64,000 nucleotides of DNA from Rhodopirellula sp. SM50 (GTDB lineage: Bacteria; Planctomycetota; Planctomycetia; Pirellulales; Pirellulaceae), in contig NZ_NTFY01000060.1 in the NCBI RefSeq assembly GCF_002289565.1, forward strand, positions 1 through 64,000, written 5' to 3'. Under the pieces are notes generated by a model. It did not search any database. It worked only from the letters and a program-made list of their open reading frames with translations, and had not been told where the DNA came from. A program made the translations under genes and the position numbers. Positions 34,010 through 43,528 of the stretch are shown one piece after another (position 1 is the stretch's first letter; the number at the start of each line of letters is the position of its first letter).

Positions 34010-36057
34010 CAATCGTCGTCTTGACGAGGTCGATAGGTGGCGATCACTTCCTCTTGAACGTTGGGTGGCGCAGGTTCTTCGTGGCTATGCTCCACTGAGA
34101 ATGCCCCCGCTCCACCGGCGATGCTTTTCAACTGGTTGGAGTACGCCTGCAACTCGCTCAACGGCGCGATGGCCTTGATCACGCAACTGTCTTCTTGCAT
34201 TTGTGTATCGGTGACACGGGCGCGGCGAACGGACAAGTCGCTGGTGACGTCACCGAGATATTGACCGGGCACATGGACTTCCACCTGACCGTAAGGTTCC
34301 AGCAAAACCGGTTTGGCTTTTAAGACGGCATCGATGAACGCCTTTCTTCCCGCGGTCATGAAAGCGATCTCCTTGCTGTCGACCTCGTGGTGTTTGCCAT
34401 CGTAGACTTCGACACGGACGCCGGTCATCGGGTATCCGGCGACGGCGCCGTCGTCGAGCACTTGTCGGATTCCTTTTTCGATCGACGACATGAACTGTTT
34501 CGGGATCGATCCGCCGACGGTCTTGTTCTCGAACTCAAACCCCGTCGGGTGATCTTCCGGCAGCGGCGCGACGCGCAAGTAGACTTCACCGAACTGCCCC
34601 GCACCGCCGGTTTGCTTTTTGTGGCGATAGTGGCCCTCGGCGGGAAGCGTGATCGTCTCTTTGTACGCGACCTTGGGCTCTGAGGTATCCAGATCAATCC
34701 CGTACTGGTTGGACAACTTCTCGAGCGTGATCCTGAGATGCAACTCTCCCAATCCGCGCAACACCGTCTGCTTGGTGGCGGCCACACGCTCGAGTACCAG
34801 ACAGGGGTCTTCGTCTTGCAGCTTGTGCATCGCGGCGGAAAACTTGGCTTCGTCGGCGTGGCTTTTCAGTTCCACCGCCAATCCGTACATCGGCTTGGGC
34901 AATTGCAGCGGCAGCAACAGTGGCGGGTCTTCGGGAGTCGCCCCGTCATGCAGGACGCCGTCGAAATGGATCTCATCGATTTTTGAGATCGCGCCGATCT
35001 CACCGGGTCCGATCGCCTCGGTTTCCTTGTGCTCTTTTCCTTGCAGACGCATCACGTGGCTGATGCGAAGCGGTTTGCGGCCGTCATCGATGAACAGCTC
35101 CGATTTTTGACGCACGATGCCCTGGTGCACGCGGAAGATGCCCAGCTTTCCGACGTGTTTGTCGGTGGCGACTTGGAACACATGCGCGATCGTGGGCTTG
35201 CTCGCGTCGAATTCCGTTTTCAGCGGTTGGCCGCCTTGGACAAAGGGCCGCGGGTTTCCTTCCAAGGGACTTGGCAACAACGAGGCGGTGACGTGGAGCA
35301 GGTGCTCGATCCCCGCACCGGTCTTGGCCGACGCGTACACGATCGGGACCAAATGACCCTCGCGAAGGGCGCATTCGAAGGCATCGTGCAATCGGTTCGG
35401 GTCGAGTTGTTCGGCACCGGCGTCGAGATACGTCTCGGTCAGCTGCTCGTCGACCTCGACCACCTGTTCGACGATTTGGGTGTGGGCCGCTTCGGCCGAA
35501 CTGAACGCGGTCACATCGTGTGCATCGGTCTCGAACACTTCGACCACGCCCGACAAATCGGGTTTGGGCAGGTTGATCGGCAGACAGACGTTCCCGAACA
35601 CCGATCGAATCTGCTTCGTCAGTTTCTCCAGATCGGCCTCCTGGACGTCGATCTTGTTGACCAGAATCATCCGCGGCAGGTTTCGGTCCGTTGCCACGTT
35701 CATCAGCCGCCGCGTTTCACTTTCGATCCCTTTGACCGCATCGATCACGATGACCACCGTTTCGACGGCGGGGAAGCAGGCGATCGCGTGGCCGATGAAA
35801 TCCGACATGCCCGGCGTGTCGATCAAATTGACGCGGTGATGTTCATGATCAAAATGAACGATGCTCGGGGCGAGCGAATGCTGGTATCGATGCTCCTCTT
35901 CGGCGAAGTCGCTGACCGTGTTGCCTTCTTCAACCGTGCCGAGTCGGCTGATTTCGCCGGCGGCAAACAAAAGTCGTTCACAAAGCGTGGTCTTGCCAGA
36001 TCCAGTCTGACCACAAAAGCAAAGGTTTCGAATCAGTTCTGGCTTGGGGACGGCCAT
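34009..36057 (-). CDS. Elongation factor G-like translational GTPase (EF-G2 type)
   Basis: The 682-residue protein has the five-domain layout of EF-G. The GTPase motifs are GQTGSGKTTL (P-loop, near residue 17), DTPGMSDF near 84 and VNKID near 135. The C-terminal domains IV and V are complete (GGSIPKQFMSSIEKGIRQVL, GDVTSDLSVRRARV). The P-loop differs from the housekeeping GHIDAGKTT, and the catalytic His of DTPGH is replaced by Met, as in EF-G-like paralogues of unknown role. I start at MAVPKPELIRNL, which has AAGGAG about 8 bases upstream, and not 28 codons earlier. It is a stand-alone unit, not next to ribosomal genes, so it is not the main EF-G. Confidence 0.88.
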   Translation of the reverse strand: MAVPKPELIRNLCFCGQTGSGKTTLCERLLFAAGEISRLGTVEEGNTVSDFAEEEHRYQHSLAPSIVHFDHEHHRVNLIDTPGMSDFIGHAIACFPAVETVVIVIDAVKGIESETRRLMNVATDRNLPRMILVNKIDVQEADLEKLTKQIRSVFGNVCLPINLPKPDLSGVVEVFETDAHDVTAFSSAEAAHTQIVEQVVEVDEQLTETYLDAGAEQLDPNRLHDAFECALREGHLVPIVYASAKTGAGIEHLLHVTASLLPSPLEGNPRPFVQGGQPLKTEFDASKPTIAHVFQVATDKHVGKLGIFRVHQGIVRQKSELFIDDGRKPLRISHVMRLQGKEHKETEAIGPGEIGAISKIDEIHFDGVLHDGATPEDPPLLLPLQLPKPMYGLAVELKSHADEAKFSAAMHKLQDEDPCLVLERVAATKQTVLRGLGELHLRITLEKLSNQYGIDLDTSEPKVAYKETITLPAEGHYRHKKQTGGAGQFGEVYLRVAPLPEDHPTGFEFENKTVGGSIPKQFMSSIEKGIRQVLDDGAVAGYPMTGVRVEVYDGKHHEVDSKEIAFMTAGRKAFIDAVLKAKPVLLEPYGQVEVHVPGQYLGDVTSDLSVRRARVTDTQMQEDSCVIKAIAPLSELQAYSNQLKSIAGGAGAFSVEHSHEEPAPPNVQEEVIATYRPRQDDD

Positions 36058-36157
36058 CGAAGAGCTCCTTATCAAGTAGGGCCGCACAGGTTTGAACGTG
36101 CGCGCCGGGGGTCGACAATCTATCGCAAGCAATGAGATCACGCAGGCCTGTTACGAT

Positions 36158-36297
36158 CACTTCGACACCCGAGACGAAGTGTCACTGCAACGCTGTGCGT
36201 CATGTGCACCAACACCGATTCCCAAGGCATCTAAAGCGTGTGGATACGTCACGCCTTGTGCGATAACGCGCGCCCTTTGTTTTCAAGAGCAAAGGGC
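36158..36297. other. Two small hairpins in the gap upstream of the EF-G-like gene
   Basis: CACTTCG/CGAAGTG pair at 36158-36164 and 36175-36181. GCCCTTTG/CAAAGGGC pair perfectly at 36272-36279 and 36290-36297, with TTTTT a few bases downstream. A third palindrome, GGCTAGA/TCTAGCC, surrounds a TAGAAT at about 36400. The region 36058-36470 otherwise shows no gene. Confidence 0.5.
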
Positions 36298-36470
36298 AGA
36301 ACGTTTTTCGCGGCGGTCGAACCGACTCCCTCAGACGCAACAGACCTGGTCACGGGGTTCCCCTGCACGCGGTGTGCCTCTTTGTCGCGCAAATTGGCTA
36401 GAATGCTGTCTAGCCATCAGCTTGACGCCACATGCGTTGATTCCCTTTCGTGCGTTGAACGAGTTTTTCC

Positions 36471-36638
36471 ATGACTTTGATCGTTGATCCGATTGGAGAG
36501 ACGGTCGAACGGATCCAACGGAGCGATCCTGAGTGCATCTCCATCGCGACTTCGCAGACGCTCCGGTTGTCGGTCTGCGAAACCTGTGAAATCGAAGTCG
36601 AGCCCAGTCGTTTTTTTCCCAAACGTCGGAAAGCGTGA
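36471..36638 (+). CDS. Possible 55-residue small protein
   Basis: This short frame begins MTLIVDPIGETVERIQRSDP and ends with RKA; its middle contains a CETC motif (SVCETCEIEVEPSRFFPKRR). Composition is protein-like and the frame starts 7 bases after a weak GAACGAG. A TAGAAT-like -10 box lies about 65 bases upstream. I do not recognise a family. The C-x2-C pair could bind metal, which is a guess. Confidence 0.35.
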   Translation: MTLIVDPIGETVERIQRSDPECISIATSQTLRLSVCETCEIEVEPSRFFPKRRKA

Positions 36639-36721
36639 GGGCGGATGCCGGCGGGCCGCTAGAATTCGGACGCATCGCAAGTTGGAAGCGTACGCCACTT
36701 TTTTTCAACTAGAAAACCGAC

Positions 36722-38101
36722 ATGAAACCAAATCGTCTCAATCGACGCCGTGCGCTTGCCAGTTCCCTTTCGTTTGCCGGGGCGGCGGTACTTGCCGGTC
36801 GCGATCAACGCGCCCTCGGATTCGCCGCGGCCAACGAGCGGCCTCGTGTCGGTGCGGTGGGAACCGGCAGTCGCTGGTGCATCAAGGCGACCGGGATCGA
36901 CAGACCTTATGGATCGGCGCCGGATTTTCGCAAGTACGGGGACTACGTGGCGATCTGCGATGCCGACGCGAATCGACTGGCGATGGCATCGGACCTCGTC
37001 AAAAATTGGACGGGAACGAAACCCACGGCCTCGGCCGATTATCGATCGATTTTGGACGACGACCGCATCGACATCGTTCACATTTCGACACCCGAGCACT
37101 GGCACGCCAAGGTCGCCATCGAAGCGATGTTGGCGGGCAAAGATGTGTACTGCGAAAAACCGATGACGCTGACGATCGAAGAAGGTCGGTTGATGAGCGA
37201 CGTCTGCAAGAAGACCGGACGGGTTGTGCAAATCGGCACGCAGCAACGCAGCAGTCGACAGTTTATCCAAGCGATCGCGCTGATCCGCGCCGGGCGTCTC
37301 GGCGAACTCAAAAAGGCGACGTGCAGTATTGGTGGCGCACCGACAAGCCCAACGCTACCCGCGGTCGCGCCGCCGAAACACTTCGACTGGAACCTCTGGC
37401 AGGGTCCGGTGGCGAAATCCGAGTTCCACTATCTGGCCGGCGACTATGGAGAAACCAAGAGCTGGTCACGCGGCCACTACGAGTTCCGCTGGTGGTACGA
37501 GTATTCCGGTGGCAAGCTGACCGACTGGGGCGCCCATCACGTGGACATCGCAACTTGGGGGCTGGGGTTGACCGAAACCGGACCGATTTCCGTCGAACCG
37601 GTGCATGTAAAACACCCGGTCGAATTCAAAGACGGCTACCCGGTCGATCACACGCGTTACAACACCGCAACAGAGTTTCTGATGACGGCAACGTTTGCCG
37701 ACGGCAAAGAGATCGAAATCCGCCATGACGGCGACAACGGCATTCTGTTCGAAGGGACCGAGGGTCGGTTGTTCGTCAATCGCGGACGGATCACCGGCAA
37801 ACCCGTCGAAGATTTAAAAACCAATCCGTTGCCCGCCCAGGCACTCGAAGAAGCTTACAAGAACCGGCCGTTGACAGACCACTTCCGCAACTTCTTCGAA
37901 GCCGCACGCGACAAGACCGAACCGATCTCGGATGTCTTCAGTCACCACCGCGCCTTGTCAACGTGCCATCTGGCAGGCATCGCCGCACGACTTGACCGTA
38001 CCATCCACTGGGATCCGAAACAGGAGCAGGTCGTGGGCGATCCATTGGCCCAGAGTTTGGTCGCCCGCGACCGACGCAAGGGTTTTGAGATCGAAATGTG
38101 A
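36722..38101 (+). CDS. Gfo/Idh/MocA family oxidoreductase, Tat-exported
   Basis: The 459-residue protein begins with a twin-arginine signal (LNRRRALASSLSFAGAAVLA). A Rossmann fold follows (VGAVGTGSRW near 41), with HISTPEHWHAKVAIEAMLAG and the family motif CEKPMTLTIEEG near 140. The C-terminal half is the alpha/beta dimerisation and substrate domain (HYEFRWWYEYSGGKLTDWGA). Members oxidise or reduce sugar hydroxyls with NAD(P) and are greatly expanded and often exported in Planctomycetes. The neighbouring minus-strand DUF1080 gene fits the link between these dehydrogenases and 3-keto-glycoside processing. A half copy of the 6221-6292 repeat lies just upstream near 36678-36705; I see no strong ribosome site. 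Confidence 0.9.
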   Translation: MKPNRLNRRRALASSLSFAGAAVLAGRDQRALGFAAANERPRVGAVGTGSRWCIKATGIDRPYGSAPDFRKYGDYVAICDADANRLAMASDLVKNWTGTKPTASADYRSILDDDRIDIVHISTPEHWHAKVAIEAMLAGKDVYCEKPMTLTIEEGRLMSDVCKKTGRVVQIGTQQRSSRQFIQAIALIRAGRLGELKKATCSIGGAPTSPTLPAVAPPKHFDWNLWQGPVAKSEFHYLAGDYGETKSWSRGHYEFRWWYEYSGGKLTDWGAHHVDIATWGLGLTETGPISVEPVHVKHPVEFKDGYPVDHTRYNTATEFLMTATFADGKEIEIRHDGDNGILFEGTEGRLFVNRGRITGKPVEDLKTNPLPAQALEEAYKNRPLTDHFRNFFEAARDKTEPISDVFSHHRALSTCHLAGIAARLDRTIHWDPKQEQVVGDPLAQSLVARDRRKGFEIEM

Positions 38102-38140
38102 CCCGTTCAAGGCCCGATCTATCAGACTGACGATCAATGT

Positions 38141-39109
38141 TTACTTTTTCACGACCCAGATGTTGCGATAGTAGACCGGGTTGCCGTGGCCTTGCAGATA
38201 CAGGGCATCCGGCTCGGGGCCTTCCTGATGACGACCGGGCGTGTGCTTGGGCAGTTCCAGGTCGTCGTGAATGACCACCCCGTTGTGCTTGACGGTGACC
38301 CGGGCGTTGGCGATCTTTTTACCCTCGGCATCGTATCGCGCGGCGGTGAAATCGATGTCATAGGTTTGCCACTGCAGCGGCGGCAGACACATGTTGACCC
38401 TGGGTTCGGCGATCTGGTAGATCCCGCCGCACTCGTTGCTCTTGCCGGCCAGGGCGAACGAATCGAGGACCTGGATTTCGTACCGGCTTTGCACATAGAC
38501 GCCGCTGTTGCCCCGTCCTTGACCACGGCCACTGGGCTTGAACGGCGTGCGGAATTCCAGGTGCAACGTGTGGTCCGCGAACTTCTCTTTGCTGAACGTG
38601 TCGGCCAGCAACAATCCATCGTCGACTTGGGCGCCTTCGAACGCGTCACCGTTGCTGCCGTCAAACAACACCAAAGCGCCCTTGGGCGGCTTGGCGCCGA
38701 GCGTCGGACTCTTGCGGACGATGCGTTCCAGCGTCGCGACTTGCTTTCCATCGGCATTGATGACACGCAATTCGCCGCCGGAAACGGAGATTGTGAACTC
38801 CTCATGCTGGAACGTGGCATCGTCGCCTTCGAGCGTTCCATCGGTTTCAAAGAAGATGTCTTTGTGGCTCTGGTTGTTGCCGGGTAGTCCACCCTTGTAG
38901 GCCACCAGATGGAACTGGTCATTGCCCAACGCGATGATCTGCGCGGCGTACGTGTCGCCGTTGTCACCGGCTTGCCCCTCGTATTCGCCCTGCAATTTGT
39001 ACGATCGGGGTGTCGCGTCGGGGTCGGTGTAAACGTCTTGGCCGTCCTCTTTCGCGATCGATGCGGTCGCGATCGCCATCACGATCAAAAGGCTGAGTGC
39101 TGATTTCAT
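38141..39109 (-). CDS. Secreted DUF1080 protein (3-keto-disaccharide hydrolase domain)
   Basis: From MKSALSLLIVMAIATASIAK (signal peptide, GAGG ribosome site 5 bases upstream) the product has 322 residues. The N-terminal third is a beta-rich segment of unknown role. The second part is a DUF1080 concanavalin-like domain: GALVLFDGSNGDAFEGAQVD, HLEFRTPFKPSGRGQGRGNS, GVYVQSRYEIQVLDSFALAG and the terminal GNPVYYRNIWVVKK. Proteins with this domain cleave 3-keto-glycosides or bind sugars. The frame is open upstream of the chosen start, but that part has no signal and translates the divergent promoter region. It converges with the Gfo/Idh/MocA gene 39 bases away. Confidence 0.88.
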   Translation of the reverse strand: MKSALSLLIVMAIATASIAKEDGQDVYTDPDATPRSYKLQGEYEGQAGDNGDTYAAQIIALGNDQFHLVAYKGGLPGNNQSHKDIFFETDGTLEGDDATFQHEEFTISVSGGELRVINADGKQVATLERIVRKSPTLGAKPPKGALVLFDGSNGDAFEGAQVDDGLLLADTFSKEKFADHTLHLEFRTPFKPSGRGQGRGNSGVYVQSRYEIQVLDSFALAGKSNECGGIYQIAEPRVNMCLPPLQWQTYDIDFTAARYDAEGKKIANARVTVKHNGVVIHDDLELPKHTPGRHQEGPEPDALYLQGHGNPVYYRNIWVVKK

Positions 39110-39212
39110 GGTATCCTCGAAAAACAAAAAGGTTTGGTGCCAGGGGAGAACGTGAGAGTTTATCGTGCCGATCTCGGTCCGTGTGTTTTTTCGTGGTGGC
39201 GTGGCGGCGATC

Positions 39213-39250
39213 CGCAGGAACGCCTCCGGATAGCAAGCCGTCCCCGCGGA
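39213..39250. repeat. Dispersed repeat upstream of hypF
   Basis: The block around CTCCGGATAGCAAGCCGTCC resembles the one at 1580-1620. It sits in the 183-base divergent gap between the DUF1080 gene and hypF. Confidence 0.5.
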
Positions 39251-39292
39251 TACCACCTACATTGGAACGGAAGAGGTTAGCGACGAAGCACC

Positions 39293-41647
39293 GTGAATGA
39301 GCACTTGAAACGAATCCGCATTCGCCTGACCGGGCGCATCCAAGGGGTCGGATTCCGACCGTTCGTGTGGAACCGTGCAAGCGCCGCGGGGCTGACCGGC
39401 TGGGTCCAAAACGACTCCCAGGGCGTCACGATCGAGGCCCAAGGGGAGCGACACAAACTGGCAACATTCTTGCGCGGGTTCGATCAGAGCTTGCCGCCCC
39501 TGGCGACCCTCGATTCGCTCGAGACTACTGACGTGCCGGCGATCGAGGAATCTCGATTCACGATCCGGGACAGCGCCACATCGCCACACGCAAGCACTGC
39601 GGTGATGGCCGACATCTCCGTCTGTCTGGATTGCCTGGGGGAGATGCAAGACGCGCACAATCGCCGCCATCGCTACCCGTTTATCAACTGCACCAATTGC
39701 GGCCCACGGTTCACGATCATCGAAGCCATTCCCTACGACCGTGCCTTGACGACGATGAAGTCGTTCAAAATGTGTGGGCGGTGTCGCAAAGAATACAACG
39801 ATCCGTCGGACCGACGTTTTCACGCCCAACCCAACGCCTGCCCGGAATGCGGACCGCAGATCTGGTTTGTTGCCTCGGAGGGTTTGACGCCCGATGCCCA
39901 AATCCGCGCATCAAAGCGCGACGATCCATCACGCGTGATCGAATCGTTCACGGCATGCATCCTTGACGGAGGCATCGTCGCCGTCAAAGGCGTCGGGGGC
40001 TTTCACTTGGCTTGCGATGCGACCAACGTCGATGCGATCAGAAAACTTCGCGTGCGAAAAGGCCGCATCGCTAAACCCTTTGCGATCATGGTTGCCGACA
40101 CCGAGCACGCCGAGTCGTTCGCGGAAGTCGACAGCAGTGAACGATACTTGTTGGAAAGCAAGGAGCGGCCGATTGTGCTGTTGCAGAAACGAAAGCCCGA
40201 CGTTAACAACGCCGGATACTCCAACATGCTCGACGCGGTTGCACCAGGAAATCATTGCGTCGGCGTGATGCTGCCCTATTCTCCACTGCATCATCTGTTG
40301 ATCGAAGCATGTTCCCCTTTGTTGATGACCTCGGGCAACCTCTCGGATGAACCGATCGCTCGAACGAATGAAGAAGCCATCGAGCGTCTCGGCCTGCTGG
40401 TCGAAGGGTTCCTCTTTCACGACCGGGACATCCACGTCGTTTGTGACGACTCTGTCACCCGACCACTCGGTGCGTCCCCGCTGCCGATCCGGCGTTCGCG
40501 TGGTTTCGCCCCAATACCGATCAAGCTCAGCCAGAACGGTCCGAGCGTGGTGGCGGTCGGCGGGGAAATGAAGTCGACGTTCTGCATCACACAGGGACAG
40601 AACGCATACATCAGCCAACACATCGGTGATGTCGGCAATCTGGAGACGCTCGGTGCCCTGCAGCGGAACGTCGATCACTACTTGCAACTGTTCCGCATCG
40701 ACGTGGATGCCGTCGCCGCCGACTTGCACCCCTCGTATCTCTCTGGACAGTTTGCCGAAGACCTCGCCAAATCGCTGCGGGTGCCGTTGATTCGCGTTCA
40801 GCACCACGTTGCCCACGCGGTGTCCTTGATCGCTGAACATCAGCTCGACGCCGATCAATCCATCATCGCCTGCTGTTTGGACGGCACCGGATATGGAACC
40901 GACGGCGCGATCTGGGGCGGAGAATTCTTGACCGCCAATTGCAAGGGCTTCGAACGGTTCGCCCACTTGGAATACTTTCCACTGCCTGGCGGCGACACCA
41001 GCATCAGGCGGCCGTATCGCACGGCACTGGCCTTATTGAGTGCCCATGGATTGTCGTGGGACCAACGACTGCCCTGCGTTTCATTTTGTCCGGCCGGCGT
41101 GCGGCGTCCGTTGGAGCAACAACTCCGTTCGAACCTCAACTGTTTTCCGACCAGCAGCGCCGGGCGACTCTTTGATGCGGTGGCTTCGCTGATCGGCATT
41201 CGCCACGAAGTCAGTTTTGAAGCCCAGGCGGCGATCGAGTTGGAAACACTGGCAGCCGAGGTGATCGACCAGGTGGATTCCAATGCGTACCCCTTTCAGA
41301 TCGCCGAAGCAGCGGACCACACGCCGATACAAATCCGATCTCACGATCTGATCGAATTGATTTGCCGTGACGTCATCGCCGGAGTGGACCGACGCCAGAT
41401 TGCCGCACAATTCCATCATGCCGTCGCGGGGATGATCACCACGGTGTGCCAGGCGGGACAAAAGCAATCCGGCATCGACGTCGTCGGTTTGACCGGCGGT
41501 GTTTTTCAAAACGTCTTGCTCACCACGTTGCTGATCAAGCGGCTGGAAACATCCGGATTCAACGTGCTGGTTCATCGACAGGTTCCGCCCAACGATGGCG
41601 GACTTTCGCTCGGCCAAGCGGTCGTCGCCAGGCAGCGTCTGGATTGA
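39293..41647 (+). CDS. hypF: Hydrogenase maturation carbamoyltransferase
   Basis: The 784-residue protein shows the full HypF order: an acylphosphatase domain (GRIQGVGFRPFVWNRA, residues 14-29), a double zinc-finger segment with paired CxxC (CLDCLGEM, CTNCGPRF, CGRCRKEY, CPECGP), a YrdC-like nucleotide domain (GGIVAVKGVGGFHLACDATN near 224) and a Kae1-like domain with VQHHVAHAV near 504. HypF turns carbamoyl phosphate into a carbamoyl group that HypE makes into the cyanide ligand of [NiFe] hydrogenases. The start is GTG; the codons after it (NEHLKRIRIRLTGRI) lead directly into the first domain. It is separated from hypC by about 520 bases of repeats, yet all four hyp genes run the same way. 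Confidence 0.95.
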   Translation: MNEHLKRIRIRLTGRIQGVGFRPFVWNRASAAGLTGWVQNDSQGVTIEAQGERHKLATFLRGFDQSLPPLATLDSLETTDVPAIEESRFTIRDSATSPHASTAVMADISVCLDCLGEMQDAHNRRHRYPFINCTNCGPRFTIIEAIPYDRALTTMKSFKMCGRCRKEYNDPSDRRFHAQPNACPECGPQIWFVASEGLTPDAQIRASKRDDPSRVIESFTACILDGGIVAVKGVGGFHLACDATNVDAIRKLRVRKGRIAKPFAIMVADTEHAESFAEVDSSERYLLESKERPIVLLQKRKPDVNNAGYSNMLDAVAPGNHCVGVMLPYSPLHHLLIEACSPLLMTSGNLSDEPIARTNEEAIERLGLLVEGFLFHDRDIHVVCDDSVTRPLGASPLPIRRSRGFAPIPIKLSQNGPSVVAVGGEMKSTFCITQGQNAYISQHIGDVGNLETLGALQRNVDHYLQLFRIDVDAVAADLHPSYLSGQFAEDLAKSLRVPLIRVQHHVAHAVSLIAEHQLDADQSIIACCLDGTGYGTDGAIWGGEFLTANCKGFERFAHLEYFPLPGGDTSIRRPYRTALALLSAHGLSWDQRLPCVSFCPAGVRRPLEQQLRSNLNCFPTSSAGRLFDAVASLIGIRHEVSFEAQAAIELETLAAEVIDQVDSNAYPFQIAEAADHTPIQIRSHDLIELICRDVIAGVDRRQIAAQFHHAVAGMITTVCQAGQKQSGIDVVGLTGGVFQNVLLTTLLIKRLETSGFNVLVHRQVPPNDGGLSLGQAVVARQRLD

Positions 41648-41677
41648 TAGGCTGAAAGCCAATCCCACATCAACTCG

Positions 41678-41970
41678 TTCCAGGGCTCTGCCTTGGAACG
41701 CACGGCCGGTGTGGCTCCCGCCACACACCGATGGTGGCCGGGAGGCGGGAGCCTCTTGGACGGTGTTTCCCCAGGCGGACCCCTACGCCGTGAACGATTT
41801 GTTAGCGGCAGGGCGCGAGCCCTCCGGTGTGTTGGCAAAGATGCGTTAGCCCAATGCCATCTACTTTGACGCTAAGCGGGGTGTTTTTGATAGCGGTAGG
41901 GCGCGAGCCCTCCGGTCTTTTACGGTATTTTTGAAGCGCGACCGGACGGCTCGCGCCGTTCCGCTAACAC
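41678..41970. repeat. Repeat cluster in the hypF-hypC gap
   Basis: A motif TTAGCGGCAGGGCGCGAGCC occurs at about 41800-41820, again at about 41890-41920 and inverted at about 41940-41968 (GGACGGCTCGCGCCGTTCCG), so the last two can form a hairpin. Upstream, GTTCCAGGG/TTGGAAC and GTGTGG/CCACAC palindromes lie at 41678-41730. I find no gene in 41650-42170. Confidence 0.65.
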
Positions 41971-42170
41971 CTTTAGAGCCAAAGGACGTGACATTGGACG
42001 CAAGCCCAATGCCAAAACAAACGTTCACGGCGCAGGGCGGAGCCGGGGAACAAGGGAAACGATGAAAAACCGCCGCCACATCGAAAACCCGCTATGCTGG
42101 ACGAGGCGATGCGGATGAAGGACGAAGCAGAATCAACCGCACGAACTCCCCTCAACGACGGTGTGAATTG

Positions 42171-42404
42171 ATGTGCCTGGCCGTGCCCGGAAAAGTGGAA
42201 TCGATCTTCGACGAAAACCAGATGCGAATGGGAAAAATTAATTTCGGCGGCGTCGTCAAAGAGGTCTGTTTGGCGTTTCTGCCCGACATCGAAGTGGGGG
42301 ACTACGCGATCGTCCACGCCGGGTTTGCGATCAGCCAGATCGACGAAGCGTCGGCGGAGGAAACGTTGCGAACGTTTGATGCGTTGGAGCAATTCGAACC
42401 ATGA
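42171..42404 (+). CDS. hypC: Hydrogenase maturation chaperone HypC
   Basis: The 77-residue protein starts [20 protein letters not shown]. The second-position Cys is essential in HypC: after removal of Met it binds the Fe(CN)2CO unit with HypD and delivers it to the hydrogenase large subunit. This requirement fixes the ATG at 42171; an in-frame TTG one codon earlier would mask the Cys. The stop overlaps the hypD start in ATGA, so the two partners are translationally coupled. Confidence 0.95.
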   Translation: MCLAVPGKVESIFDENQMRMGKINFGGVVKEVCLAFLPDIEVGDYAIVHAGFAISQIDEASAEETLRTFDALEQFEP

Positions 42405-43528
42405 AACACTTGACCGAATACCGCGATGGCGAAAAAGCCAAACGCCTTGCCGGCGAAATTGCGCGTCGGGTGACTCGGCCCTGGGCGATCATGGAAGTTT
42501 GCGGCGGGCAAACCCATTCGATCATCCGCAACGGAATCGACCAGATCCTGCCGAACCAGGTCGAAATGATTCATGGTCCCGGCTGCCCGGTCTGTGTGAC
42601 ACCGCTGGACGTGATCGACAAAGCCCTGGCGATCGCGTCCCGCCCCGACGTCATCTTTTGTTCCTTCGGTGACATGTTGCGGGTTCCGGGATCGCAGGGA
42701 GACTTGTTTCAAGTCAAAGCGGATGGCGGAGACGTGCGTGTCGTCTATTCCCCACTGGATGCCGTCAAGATTGCTCGCGAGAACCCAGATCGTGAAGTGG
42801 TGTTTCTGGCGATCGGCTTCGAAACGACGGCTCCCGCCAATGCCATGGCCGTCAAGCTGGCCCACGATCAGCGTGTCGAAAACTTCTCCGCGTTGGTCTC
42901 GCACGTGTTGGTGCCACCGGCGATCGAAGCGATCATGAACTCACCGGGAAACCGCGTCAACGCGTTTCTCGCCGCCGGCCACGTTTGCTCGGTGACCGGG
43001 TTCGACCACTATCGGCCCCTTTGCGATCGTTACAAGGTTCCGATCGTGATTACCGGTTTCGAACCGCTGGACTTGCTCGAAGGCATCCGCCGCTGTGTCA
43101 TCCAGTTGGAATCGGGATCCGCTGCGGTCGAAAACGCGTATCCCCGTGTCGTGTCCGAGCAAGGCAACGTGGCGGCACGAGCGATATTGGACGAAGTGTT
43201 CGAGACGACCGATCGAAACTGGCGTGGGATTGGATTGATCCCGCAGAGCGGTTGGCGTCTGCGTGACGCGTATCGACAACTTGATGCGGAATCCAAGTTC
43301 GACGTTTCGACCATCCGCACGCAAGAGTCGTCGCTGTGCCGTGCCGGCGACGTGCTCAAGGGGGCGATCAAACCGAATCAGTGTGCCGCCTTTGGAACCC
43401 AATGCACCCCACGAAGCCCGCTCGGCGCGACAATGGTTTCCGCCGAAGGCGCCTGCGCGGCCTACTACAACTACGGCCGTTTGGTGCCGTTGGAAGCGCC
43501 CAACAAGAATGTGGCAAAGCAAGCTTGA
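42401..43528 (+). CDS. hypD: Hydrogenase maturation protein HypD
   Basis: The 375-residue protein carries the HypD motifs: [13 protein letters not shown] near 35, [10 protein letters not shown] near 59, [13 protein letters not shown] near 86, GFETTAPAN near 129 and the Cys-rich end [20 protein letters not shown]. HypD holds a [4Fe-4S] cluster and, with HypC, is the scaffold on which the Fe(CN)2CO group is built. Its length is normal. It overlaps hypC by four bases and hypE by one base (TGATG), a tight operon. Confidence 0.96.
   Translation: MKHLTEYRDGEKAKRLAGEIARRVTRPWAIMEVCGGQTHSIIRNGIDQILPNQVEMIHGPGCPVCVTPLDVIDKALAIASRPDVIFCSFGDMLRVPGSQGDLFQVKADGGDVRVVYSPLDAVKIARENPDREVVFLAIGFETTAPANAMAVKLAHDQRVENFSALVSHVLVPPAIEAIMNSPGNRVNAFLAAGHVCSVTGFDHYRPLCDRYKVPIVITGFEPLDLLEGIRRCVIQLESGSAAVENAYPRVVSEQGNVAARAILDEVFETTDRNWRGIGLIPQSGWRLRDAYRQLDAESKFDVSTIRTQESSLCRAGDVLKGAIKPNQCAAFGTQCTPRSPLGATMVSAEGACAAYYNYGRLVPLEAPNKNVAKQA

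Noticed and set aside
34009-36057. Calling the GTPase the housekeeping EF-G (fusA)
   Set aside because: P-loop and DxPGH motifs are altered and no ribosomal or EF-Tu genes are near.
35029-36135. Plus-strand open frame of 368 codons antisense to the EF-G-like gene
   Set aside because: No family resemblance; the minus-strand frame carries the GTPase motifs and a ribosome site.
36484-37728. Open frame of 414 codons overlapping the Gfo/Idh/MocA gene
   Set aside because: Translation is Arg-rich and lacks domains; the other frame has a Tat signal, Rossmann motif and EKP motif.
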